Positions 7,930 to 15,706 of a stretch of 64,000 nucleotides of DNA are shown one piece after another (the first letter of the stretch is position 1; each line of letters begins with the position of its first letter). Both the position numbers and the translations under genes were made by a program. This DNA is from Haloarchaeobius sp. HME9146. Lineage in GTDB: Archaea; Halobacteriota; Halobacteria; Halobacteriales; Natrialbaceae. The DNA lies in assembly GCF_025399835.1 (NCBI RefSeq), contig NZ_JAODVR010000001.1, positions 2,108,001 to 2,172,000 of the forward strand. Reading direction: 5' to 3'. Below the pieces are notes generated by a model. It was not told where the DNA came from and did not search any database. It saw only the letters and a program-made list of their open reading frames with translations.

Positions 7930-8563
7930 GTTCGTCGTTGTCGCTGACGAACGGCCGCCGTTCACGGGCGTCGAGACGCTTTTTGCGCGACGACCACAGG
8001 TGGATGACCGCCGTGCTCGCAAGGACGAGCGTGAACAGCCCAGCGTACGCCAGGCCAGGCAGGCTGGCGAACGGAGCGATACCGGCCCACGCGAGGCCGG
8101 CCAGGAAGCCGAACACTGTAGCGAGTCCGAGGTAGAACTCGCTCCAGTGGAGTTCGTCCTCCGGGACGACCTCCAGGTAGACGTCGAACGCGGAGAGGTC
8201 GGCCGAGGGCTCGACCGTGCCGCGTGATTTGTCGTACGAGACGATCTCGTGTTTCTGCATCATCGGCAGGTGTGTCTGGACCAGCGACGTGTACACCCGT
8301 TTTCGCTGTTTGTAGTCCAGTTCGGACTCGTCGATACCGCATTCCTTGGCAGCGACGTAGCTGGTGAGTTCACGGACCGTGAGTTGCTCGCGTTCGTCGA
8401 GCGCCTGGAGGACCAGCCGGCGACGCTGATTGCTCAGCGTGTGGAACACGGTGTCCTGGGTGAGCTGGACACCGGTGTTCCCGTCATCTCCGGACTGCGC
8501 CACCGCTGTAGATGGACCCCCGTCCCCCGGCTCCGCGACGACCAGTTCCGTCGATGGAGACAT
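7919..8563 (-). CDS. DUF7344-type winged-helix regulator with two membrane helices
   Basis: 214 aa from the ATG at 8563; an in-frame GTG at 8572 is less likely. A disordered N-terminus (1-35) is followed by a winged helix: [29 protein letters not shown], and the family hallmark [15 protein letters not shown]. Two hydrophobic segments near residues 150-190 ([15 protein letters not shown] and [18 protein letters not shown]) suggest a membrane-attached DNA-binding protein. It belongs to the large haloarchaeal DUF7344 group; targets are unknown. It resembles the second copy at 10410. It is divergent from the zinc-ribbon gene at 8810. Confidence 0.75.
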   Translation of the reverse strand: MSPSTELVVAEPGDGGPSTAVAQSGDDGNTGVQLTQDTVFHTLSNQRRRLVLQALDEREQLTVRELTSYVAAKECGIDESELDYKQRKRVYTSLVQTHLPMMQKHEIVSYDKSRGTVEPSADLSAFDVYLEVVPEDELHWSEFYLGLATVFGFLAGLAWAGIAPFASLPGLAYAGLFTLVLASTAVIHLWSSRKKRLDARERRPFVSDNDELTR

Positions 8564-8651
8564 GTGTTTCACTAGTAGTTAACAACGCCGTGAGTAGTCT
8601 TAATCTTTCGCTTGAGGGACTCTGGTGCCGAGAATCAGATAGTTCGCTCTC

Positions 8652-8667
8652 GTTCGGTTTTCCGAAC
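8652..8667. repeat. Perfect 6-bp inverted repeat in divergent promoter region
   Basis: GTTCGG-TTTT-CCGAAC lies between the divergent DUF7344 and zinc-ribbon genes. It could be an operator or a hairpin; nothing else decides. Confidence 0.4.
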
Positions 8668-8700
8668 TAAGTGTATCTAAACTGGTTAAAACACGGACTG

Positions 8701-8763
8701 CACTCCAACGAGGTGGGGCCGTGAGTGCGGGTAATGGTGTCATACCTATACTCTGTTGGAGTG
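8701..8763. repeat. 9-bp inverted repeat flanking the 8810 gene promoter
   Basis: CACTCCAAC (8701-8709) is the exact reverse complement of GTTGGAGTG (8755-8763), with 45 nt between them. The downstream arm is followed by an AT-rich stretch and the ATG at 8810. The arms may be a paired operator. Confidence 0.4.
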
Positions 8764-8809
8764 TAATTATCGTGTGAGTGGTCCGTTTCGTGGCCACCGG
8801 GGAGACAGC

Positions 8810-9652
8810 ATGCAACAATCAGGCGCATCTACAGCTGGGGGGACGATACTGAACAGTCTACGGAAGCCGGAGTACACCGGGGAGAACCGCTGCATTCCGT
8901 GTACCGCGACCAATCTGGCGATAGCGGCGGTACTGACTGCCGGGGCGTTCGTGCTCTGGGCACCGGCCGCCCTCGGCGTCGCGGCCGTCTCACTCGCGAT
9001 GATCTACTTCCGTGGGTACCTGGTACCCGGGACGCCGGAGTTCACCAAACGCTACTTCCCGGACTGGCTGCTCCGGCTGTTCGACAAGGAGGCGAAGCCG
9101 CAGTTCGACGGTGGCGCGTTCGACATCGAATCGTCGCTCATGGAGGCTGGCGTCCTCGTCGAGACGCCCGACGGTGTCGACGTCGAGTTGACGCCCACGT
9201 TCGCCGCCGCGTGGGGCGAACGGATGTCCCTGGTCGCCGCCCGCGACGCCGACATCCACGAGTTAGCGGCCCTGCTCGGCGTCGAGGAGGACCGCCTCGC
9301 CATCACCGAACACGGCAAAGACTCCTTCATCGCCTGGGTCGACGGCAACTGGCTTGCACAGTGGGAGTCCCGTGCCGCGTTCGTCGCCGACATGGCCGCC
9401 GCCAAGGAACTGGAGGCGCGATACGAGAGCTGGCACGACATGCCGATGATGTTCCGCTCGGAACTCCTCGGTGGCCTCCGGCTGTTCGTCGAAGAGTGCC
9501 CGACGTGCGGTGGGCCCGTCGACTTCGGCCAGCAGGTCGTCCAGTCGTGTTGCCGGTCCTACGACGTCATCGCCGCATCCTGCCAGGAGTGCGGGGCCCG
9601 CCTGTTCGAGACCGAGTTCGACGCTGACGCGCTCGAACCGGAGCAGGCGTAG
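8810..9652 (+). CDS. Membrane-anchored zinc-ribbon protein of unknown function
   Basis: 280 aa starting at the ATG at 8810. It begins with a short tail carrying CIPC (C28, C31), then hydrophobic helices at about 35-67. An acidic soluble domain follows, and a C-terminal treble of cysteines: C230-x2-C233, CC at 247-248 and C258-x2-C261, which can bind one zinc. I do not recognise the family. The layout (Cys pair, membrane helices, long cytoplasmic domain, zinc ribbon) suggests a membrane-tethered adaptor or nucleic-acid-binding protein. It is divergent from the DUF7344 regulator at 7919-8563 and shares its promoter region, so it may be that regulator's target. Confidence 0.65.
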   Translation: MQQSGASTAGGTILNSLRKPEYTGENRCIPCTATNLAIAAVLTAGAFVLWAPAALGVAAVSLAMIYFRGYLVPGTPEFTKRYFPDWLLRLFDKEAKPQFDGGAFDIESSLMEAGVLVETPDGVDVELTPTFAAAWGERMSLVAARDADIHELAALLGVEEDRLAITEHGKDSFIAWVDGNWLAQWESRAAFVADMAAAKELEARYESWHDMPMMFRSELLGGLRLFVEECPTCGGPVDFGQQVVQSCCRSYDVIAASCQECGARLFETEFDADALEPEQA

Positions 9653-10409
9653 GCGAGGACCATCCAGCCGACTGTCCGCCCTCCTTCTTTTCTGTTCGTT
9701 CCATAACTGACGTGACGACAGCCCACCGAGCGATGCGAGGGGTTGGGTCGGCCCAGCTCACTGAACCGGAACCGCAATCCGGCCATCTGGGCGACGGTGG
9801 GAGGCTTGCTGTGTCTGGACTCCCGACACGATGGTGTGTTGGCGTCGACTGCTCCCTCGGAAAGCGGTAGCCAGTAGTCTGGAGCCGGGTTCCGACACTA
9901 CGAGAGCAGTCCGCTGCCAGGGCTCGTCGAGGGGATTTGCTTCTGGAGTCGGTACCGGGCCAGCTGTCGCTCTCCGGCGAGAGGCTCGTGTTGCCCGCAA
10001 TGGCACGGGGTGGGCGCAGGGTCGCCTGCGAGGTTCTCCTTGTCTCACCCATCAGTGGAGAGTTGACAGGCCCCGCCGCGCTGGCGCGACCGAACCAACC
10101 TGAGCAGGCCACTGCGAAGAGTATCTGTGCAGGGAGTGGCCACTGCGAAGAGTATCTGTGCAGGGAGTGACCACTGCCGAGAGCACCTACGCAGGGAATG
10201 GCTACTCTCGAGACTACCTGCGAAGGAACATTCGAACGGCCATCGGACGAGCATCGGTCGGACCGACGTGAACCAGAACCAGCGGCCCACATCTTTGGGA
10301 GCTTGAGCCCGCCGAACGGGGCGTTCGAGGGTGGTATGTTCGGTGAACCGCTGCGCTCGGGAGGGCTCGAATCGACGTGATAGAAGCAGAACGCGCTGTT
10401 ACAGGGCGG
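9653..10409. other. Long convergent intergenic region, no supported gene
   Basis: 757 nt between two convergent genes. Reading frames here lack haloarchaeal codon bias and acidic composition, and none resembles a known family. The only clear structure is the 31-bp tandem repeat at 10109-10232. The rest may be decayed DNA. Confidence 0.5.
10109..10232. repeat. 31-bp tandem repeat (minisatellite), about four units
   Basis: Units are 10109-10139, 10140-10170, 10171-10201 and a decayed 10202-10232. Units 1 and 2 differ only at the last base; unit 3 is diverged. Each of the first units starts CCACT and ends AGTGG or AGTGA, so the unit 1/2 junction is the 10-bp palindrome AGTGGCCACT (10135-10144). 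The period is not a multiple of three, so it is not a coding repeat. There are no spacers, so it is not a CRISPR array. Confidence 0.8.
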
Positions 10410-10946
10410 TCAGCCGAAGAACTGTCGCCGGAGCGAACCCCGGAACTTCCACAGCTGGACCGCGGTCGAGGCCGCGAACATCGCGAGGAACCCGCTGGCG
10501 ACCAGGCTCGGGTGGATCTGTTCGACGACGGGAACACCACTCAGCGAGGCGACGACGGCACAGAGGCCGGCGACCCCGAGGCCACGGTAGTACTCCCCCC
10601 AGGTGATGCCGTGGCCGGTCGTCACGTCCATGTACTGGGCGACTTCGCGCGCACCCTCGTCGAGCGTGATGAGCTTGCGGTTGCAGTCGTATTCGAGGAC
10701 GCCGAGCTCGTCGAGTTTCGGCAGGTGCGTCTGATGGAGCGAGATGTAGACCGTCTCGCGGATGTTCCGTGGTGCGGGCGTCTCACCCGATTCGATAGCG
10801 GCGATGAGCTCTGAGAGGTCTCGTAACGTGATAGAGCCCGTCGAGCGGTTCAGAACCCGGAGCGTCTCGCGCCGGCGCGAGTTGCTGAGGATCTGGTGGA
10901 TATCGCACTCCTGTAGTCGATTGCGTCGTGTCGTAACTGGAAACAT
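10410..10946 (-). CDS. DUF7344-type winged-helix regulator with two membrane helices (second copy)
   Basis: 178 aa. A winged helix (ILSNSRRRETLRVLNRS, ITLRDLSELIAAIES) is followed by the DUF7344 hallmark TVYISLHQTHLPKLDELGV. Two hydrophobic segments follow near 120-165 (YRGLGVAGLCAVVASLSG and PSLVASGFLAMFAASTAVQ). The same layout is seen in the gene at 7919. It is divergent from the SipW-type cluster beginning at 11299, and their shared upstream region is AT-rich, so it is a candidate regulator of that cluster. No experimental role is known to me. Confidence 0.75.
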   Translation of the reverse strand: MFPVTTRRNRLQECDIHQILSNSRRRETLRVLNRSTGSITLRDLSELIAAIESGETPAPRNIRETVYISLHQTHLPKLDELGVLEYDCNRKLITLDEGAREVAQYMDVTTGHGITWGEYYRGLGVAGLCAVVASLSGVPVVEQIHPSLVASGFLAMFAASTAVQLWKFRGSLRRQFFG

Positions 10947-11298
10947 ACTTCCCCCACTGAGCGCTCCCGGGCCCCATGGTCCCGGCTAGCAAGTGCGCTA
11001 TCTGAGTATACTATCTCTTATATACTTAGATATGGATTTGATACCGTAAATTCCTGTTAAATTGGTGATTTTGCGGCCAAAATCGAGCGACTCCGTCGAC
11101 TGTAGGTTCGGGCTACGAGCTTCTAACCGGTGATATCCTCGAGGTAACCCAGTGTTCGGGAATCCGATTGGTAGCTTCGATGACCACGAAGCGAATCATA
11201 AGTAAGTTGGTACCATCCCAAGATTAGCTCGACCCGTTCCGACCGGTCCTCCGGGGGGAGGCGGGCACACGCAACAGCGATACCAACAACCAACAACC
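10947..11298. promoter_or_regulatory. AT-rich divergent promoter region upstream of the SipW-type cluster
   Basis: The 352-nt gap has markedly lower GC than the surroundings around 11000-11075. It includes TATATAC-like sites usable by the DUF7344 gene (minus strand) and weaker AT-rich boxes near 11195-11210 for the plus-strand gene at 11299. I see no gene in it. Confidence 0.4.
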
Positions 11299-13638
11299 AT
11301 GACAGAAAAACAATCGATGAAACTGTCCCGGCGCCAAGTTCTCGCCGGGCTCGGAACGATCGGGGTCGCGTCCGCGGGCGCAGGCCTCGGCACCACTGCA
11401 TTCTACAGTGACCGCGAAGCGCTGGAAGGGTGGCTGGAGGCCGGTCGCGTGGACCTGCGTCTCGACTACCGTACAGTGTACAAGCCCTGGGACCGCTTCG
11501 AGCTGACCCGGGCCACCGGCCGCGAGGACAAGGTTCTCGAGAACGGTGCGTTCCTCGTCCCCGAAAGCGACCAGTGTTACGTCGTCGGGCAGGCGCCCGA
11601 CTGGCGTCAGGACACCGAGGGCTACCCTGTCCTCGTCGGTGAGGAGTGGGCCCGCGTCACCCGAGAGTTCGACGCCTGCGCGCTCACGTACGAACAAGCA
11701 CAGGACCTCCGTGGCATGGAGCCCCAGGGACTGAAGATCCCCGAGGAGCTCTCCGGCCCGACCTTCCTGCCGGGCTACGTCGACGGCCCGACCGGCATGT
11801 TCCAGCACATCGACGACATCAAGCCGCTGGACGAGTGGGAGACCACCTTCTCCGTCCACCTCTGTGGCAACCCGTCGAAGATACGGATGCGCACCGAGCT
11901 GACGGCGCCGAAGAACGATAACGGCTCCACGGCGGAGGTAAACGGCCCGTACGGCAACACCGAGAACGGCCGCTTCGAGCCCGAGCGCTCGGCCGGCGAC
12001 ACCACCGACGACGTCGGTGAACTCGGCGACTACATCTACTGTGAGCTGTGGTACGACCCGAACTGCAACAACGTCAAGGACGAGGTACAGCAGGTCTGCA
12101 TCGAACTCGCTATCGACAACTCCGACTCGATGGCGGAGACGTTCGACAACAACATGGAGAACAAGGACGACGGCATCCGCGAGGGCGCTCTCGCTCTCAT
12201 CGAGGAGCTGGCCGAGTTCGACGACTCCGACGACACCGACCTCGCGCCGTTCGAGATGAGTGTGACCCTGTTCGGTTCGGCACCCGACGACATGGGTGTC
12301 GCAACCCCGATCATCGACGTTCGCAGCGTCTCGCGCACGACCGACCGCGCCACGCTCGAGAACGTCTTCGTCGAGGACGGTGACGAATCGTTCGACACCT
12401 CGCTCGGTGACACCGAGGGCACCGTCGCACTCGGCGTCCAGTCCGCAGCAGCGGACCTGGAAGACTGCGAGGGCGCGAAGTTCCTCGTTCTCATCACGAA
12501 CGGTATCGAGAACCTCGACGGCGCAGAAGAAGCAATCGAGGACGCTGTGATGGACGGCATCACGGTCAAGGCCATCCTGCTCGACCCCGAAGTCCTCGCC
12601 GTCGCCGACATCGGTGGCGCAGGCGCAGAAGTGTTCGAATCGGCCAGCACTCAGGATACGCTCGACGCGTTCACCGACCCGATGAGCGACCCGGTCGGCA
12701 TCATCCCGCAGGTCATCACTGCAGTCGATTCCGACGGTGCAAGCGTCGCCGAGACCTGCATCTACAAGGGTCCGCTCAGCGGTCTCGTCGAGGGTGTCGC
12801 CAACGACGGTGGCGTCTACCTCTCGGACGACAACATGCTGTGTGACCCCGGCATCGCGACCTGCTGGGAGGGCGACGCAGTCCACTGTTTCGCACTCCGC
12901 TGTGAGCTGCCGTGCAAGCACGAGGAGTTCGAGGCGCTCGACACCTGCATGACGAACGAGGATGGCTCGACGATGAACATGTACGAGTTCCTCAAGCAGA
13001 AGTACGATATCGTCGACGTCAACGCGACGCAGACCGACGCGTACCACTACAAGATCGAGTTCGAGGCCGAACAGTGCCGCCACCAGATGGTCCCCGAGAC
13101 CGTCGCAGGTGAGGGCTTCGGTAGCCTCCAGTTCAGCAACGCCGGTGAGGTCGGGTACTTCGCCCGCATCCGCAACGGTGACGTGAACACCTGGGAGCAG
13201 GGTTCCGCCGACAACGCGCCGAACGATGGCGCTGACGTCCAGGACGAGCAGCCGTGGAACGATTCCGACGCATCGGGTTCGTTCCGGCTCTACCACGACG
13301 GTGCCGGGAACTTCCAATGGCGTGTCAAGCGTGACGGCGCTATCGAGGAGACCGTCCAGAACGTGGCCGTCGCACCCAACAGCCTGGGTGACCAGCTGAC
13401 CCTCGACGTCCGCAACGGTGCTGGTGGCGACACCACTGTCAGCAACGTGCGCTACAACAACATGGCGCTCGCCGTCGACACCCAGACTTCGGACTCCTCC
13501 GACGTCAACCACATCCTGTTCAACGGTGTGCACCTGTCGAGCGAGTTCGTGATCTCCGGTGACTTCGAGTGGACCGTCACTGGTGCAGGCGCCGACGAGC
13601 TGCCCTCGATCACCTTCGAGGCAGAAGCGGCCCCGTGA
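11299..13638 (+). CDS. Secreted SipW-type protein with inserted von Willebrand A domain
   Basis: 779 aa. The N-terminus combines a twin-arginine motif (LSRRQVLAGLG, 9-19) with a SipW-type cleavage region (GLGTTAFYSDRE, 29-40) and the usual following WLEAGRVDLRLDY. A cysteine-bearing beta-rich core is interrupted at about 265-465 by a vWA domain. Its MIDAS motif is D273-N-S275-D-S277, and the third MIDAS loop reads FLVLITNG with Asn401 where Asp is usual. The core resumes and ends in FEAEQCRHQM near 590, a motif shared with the next two genes. A further C-terminal beta domain of about 180 aa begins at GFGSLQFSNAGEVGYF. It is probably a matrix, pilus or S-layer-associated protein cleaved by the signal peptidase at 17061. 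The start is the ATG at 11299; Met7 is an alternative. Confidence 0.78.
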   Translation: MTEKQSMKLSRRQVLAGLGTIGVASAGAGLGTTAFYSDREALEGWLEAGRVDLRLDYRTVYKPWDRFELTRATGREDKVLENGAFLVPESDQCYVVGQAPDWRQDTEGYPVLVGEEWARVTREFDACALTYEQAQDLRGMEPQGLKIPEELSGPTFLPGYVDGPTGMFQHIDDIKPLDEWETTFSVHLCGNPSKIRMRTELTAPKNDNGSTAEVNGPYGNTENGRFEPERSAGDTTDDVGELGDYIYCELWYDPNCNNVKDEVQQVCIELAIDNSDSMAETFDNNMENKDDGIREGALALIEELAEFDDSDDTDLAPFEMSVTLFGSAPDDMGVATPIIDVRSVSRTTDRATLENVFVEDGDESFDTSLGDTEGTVALGVQSAAADLEDCEGAKFLVLITNGIENLDGAEEAIEDAVMDGITVKAILLDPEVLAVADIGGAGAEVFESASTQDTLDAFTDPMSDPVGIIPQVITAVDSDGASVAETCIYKGPLSGLVEGVANDGGVYLSDDNMLCDPGIATCWEGDAVHCFALRCELPCKHEEFEALDTCMTNEDGSTMNMYEFLKQKYDIVDVNATQTDAYHYKIEFEAEQCRHQMVPETVAGEGFGSLQFSNAGEVGYFARIRNGDVNTWEQGSADNAPNDGADVQDEQPWNDSDASGSFRLYHDGAGNFQWRVKRDGAIEETVQNVAVAPNSLGDQLTLDVRNGAGGDTTVSNVRYNNMALAVDTQTSDSSDVNHILFNGVHLSSEFVISGDFEWTVTGAGADELPSITFEAEAAP

Positions 13639-13798
13639 TAGCATAGCCTCCAGACTACCATCGACCCATCGTGGTCTGACGGTATCGCCGGACACGGTGT
13701 CCTGGTGACCCGTCCGCGGACCTCGTTTTGCGGTTCGTGACGGCGGTTCGACTCCGCCAATGGGTCCTGCCTCGGGGAGAGGCAACTCCATACATATC

Positions 13799-15106
13799 AT
13801 GCAATCAAGACGCTCACAACTCACACGCCGAAAGGTCCTGGCGGGGCTCGGGACTATCGGCGTGGCGGGTGCAGGAGCAGGGCTCGGCACGACTGCGTTC
13901 TATAGCGACAGAGAGGTCCTCGAGGGCTGGCTGGAGGCCGGCCGTGTCGACAACATCCTCGACTTCCGGTCGACCTACGAGCCCTGGGACCGCTACGAAC
14001 TCCACGACGTAGCGCCCGAAGACAGACCGCCGCTCGTCCCGACGGACGACGAGCGCGAGGTGTACCTGCTCGCGGAAGGCCCCGCCTTCCTCGACGCGGA
14101 AGGGAACCCGCTCTCGGACGAGTTCTTCGCGAGCGACGTCCGGACGCTGGACGCGTGCTCGCTCGCCGATTCGACCGACCTCAGCATCGGGCTCGCGTCG
14201 GAGGACTTCGAGATTCTCAACGCCTTCGGCGTCGACACCGTCCCGGACGACCTGTTCTTACCGGGCTTCGTCGACGGCGAGACGGGTATCTTCCTCGAAC
14301 TCGACGACGTGAAGCCGAAGGACCTGGGGGCACTCCAGTTCGACATCCACGTGTGTGGGAACCCGTCGCTGGCGTTCCTCTCGGTGGCCATCGACGAGTT
14401 CACCAACGAGGCCATCGCCGACAGTCAGGAGAACCAGATCATCGAAGCCGAACAGGAAGCCGGCGAGGTGTTCGGGGCGAACTTCGTGAACGCGGGCTTC
14501 GAGATAGACGGCGTCACCGAGAAGCCGGGCGAGCTCCGGGACTTCCTGTACCTGGTCCTGTTGAAGAACGCGACTGGCGTGCTCAAGCCCTTCGACGAGG
14601 TGAAAGCGAAGGTGTTCGACGCCGTCAACGGCCTCAACAACGAGGAAGACGTCCTGTTCGCGGGTTCCGCATCCGGGCTGGTCGAGACGCTCATCAACGC
14701 AGCCGATGGCCGCATCCAGCTCGAACCGTCGGGCCTCAGCGCCGACGTGGACGCCAAGGGGCTCTGCTTCGACGTGGACGTCCACGGCTACCAGCTCAGC
14801 TGGTTCCTCGCCTGTGGCGAGACCGACCCGGCAGCCGAGGGCTTCAGAGATCTGCTCCTGTTCAACTCGTTCACCGAGAACGTGTTCCAGGCCGACGTGC
14901 TGGGTGACGGGAACCTGGTCGACGTCCAGGACAACGACATGGACGGCCAGATGACGCTGAACGACGAGCTTCGCGAGCGCGGGTACTACCTCGGCATCAG
15001 TGCCCAGACGGCCGACGAGGTCACGGTCGACGTGAACGTGACCCAGACCGACGACCTGCGGCTGGGCTTCAACTTCGACCTCGAGCAGTGCCGCGCCAAC
15101 AGCTGA
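13799..15106 (+). CDS. Secreted SipW-type protein (paralogue of the 11299 product)
   Basis: 435 aa from the ATG at 13799. Its first 55 residues are nearly the same as those of the preceding protein: LTRRKVLAGLGTIGV, GLGTTAFYSDREVLEG, WLEAGRVD. The shared C-terminal signature VNVTQTDDLRLG and LEQCRANS closes the SipW-type core. In place of the vWA domain it has a different acidic insert (about 205-330). It is a likely partner or alternative subunit of the same surface structure. It lies 160 nt after the first gene, enough for its own promoter. Only sequence-level paralogy is seen; function is inferred from the cluster. Confidence 0.75.
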   Translation: MQSRRSQLTRRKVLAGLGTIGVAGAGAGLGTTAFYSDREVLEGWLEAGRVDNILDFRSTYEPWDRYELHDVAPEDRPPLVPTDDEREVYLLAEGPAFLDAEGNPLSDEFFASDVRTLDACSLADSTDLSIGLASEDFEILNAFGVDTVPDDLFLPGFVDGETGIFLELDDVKPKDLGALQFDIHVCGNPSLAFLSVAIDEFTNEAIADSQENQIIEAEQEAGEVFGANFVNAGFEIDGVTEKPGELRDFLYLVLLKNATGVLKPFDEVKAKVFDAVNGLNNEEDVLFAGSASGLVETLINAADGRIQLEPSGLSADVDAKGLCFDVDVHGYQLSWFLACGETDPAAEGFRDLLLFNSFTENVFQADVLGDGNLVDVQDNDMDGQMTLNDELRERGYYLGISAQTADEVTVDVNVTQTDDLRLGFNFDLEQCRANS

Positions 15107-15706
15107 ACAGGCACACTGCCATCACGCTTTCTCGCCGGTACGGGGTTGTCAGTCTCTCTTGTGGCTGGTCTCTCGATCTCGCGCCTTCTCGGGAGCGACG
15201 AAACAGCAGCCGATAGCAATCAACCCTCTGACAATAGCTGCGCTCGGTGAGTGCCGAATCCGATATCGTCGGGAGCACGCTCGTGATCGGGGGCGCTGGT
15301 CGGTGACGAACTGTTCAGCGAGAAACCGGGTTACTGCGGCGTATCTAACCGGGGGTTCGGGGGTGAACCGTCCAGACCTATCGAACGTTCACCTGATGGG
15401 CTGGATGGGTTACCGCGCAGTAGCTTCAGCATACCTAATGTATCAACGAACATATGAACGAGTGTCAGGGGGAGTCGTGTGTCTTTCCGGCGAGACGCCG
15501 GACACCGACCGATGGCACATCGCCACACCACTGGGGAAAACAGACATGACTCGAATAGGGGACGTACGCACTCGCACGACAACCGCAGACGTCTGTGTGT
15601 CCGTCGGTCCGTCCAACGGGACGACCGGGCGCACACGCGACGACGCGACTAGCGAACTGCGTTCGACACAGAACGGTGGACGGGACGAGAATCGAGAGGT
15701 GACCGC
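15107..15706. other. 600-nt gap between SipW-type genes, no supported gene
   Basis: A 183-codon open frame crosses this gap but has no haloarchaeal composition (many Arg, Cys, Trp; not acidic) and resembles nothing. AT-rich runs around 15425-15460 may be the promoter of the next gene. The gap separates two cluster genes that otherwise look like parts of one system. Confidence 0.45.

Noticed and set aside
10109-10232. CRISPR array
   Set aside because: Repeats are directly adjacent with no spacers, only about four units, and no cas gene in the window.
9567-10292. 241-codon minus-strand frame over the minisatellite
   Set aside because: It runs through the 31-bp repeat, whose period is not a multiple of three, and shows no acidic bias or domain.
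11224-13890. 888-codon open frame on the minus strand across the vWA gene
   Set aside because: It is the antisense of the plus-strand SipW-type gene. The plus-strand protein has signal, vWA and Cys motifs, while the minus frame has none; long shadow frames are normal at this GC content.
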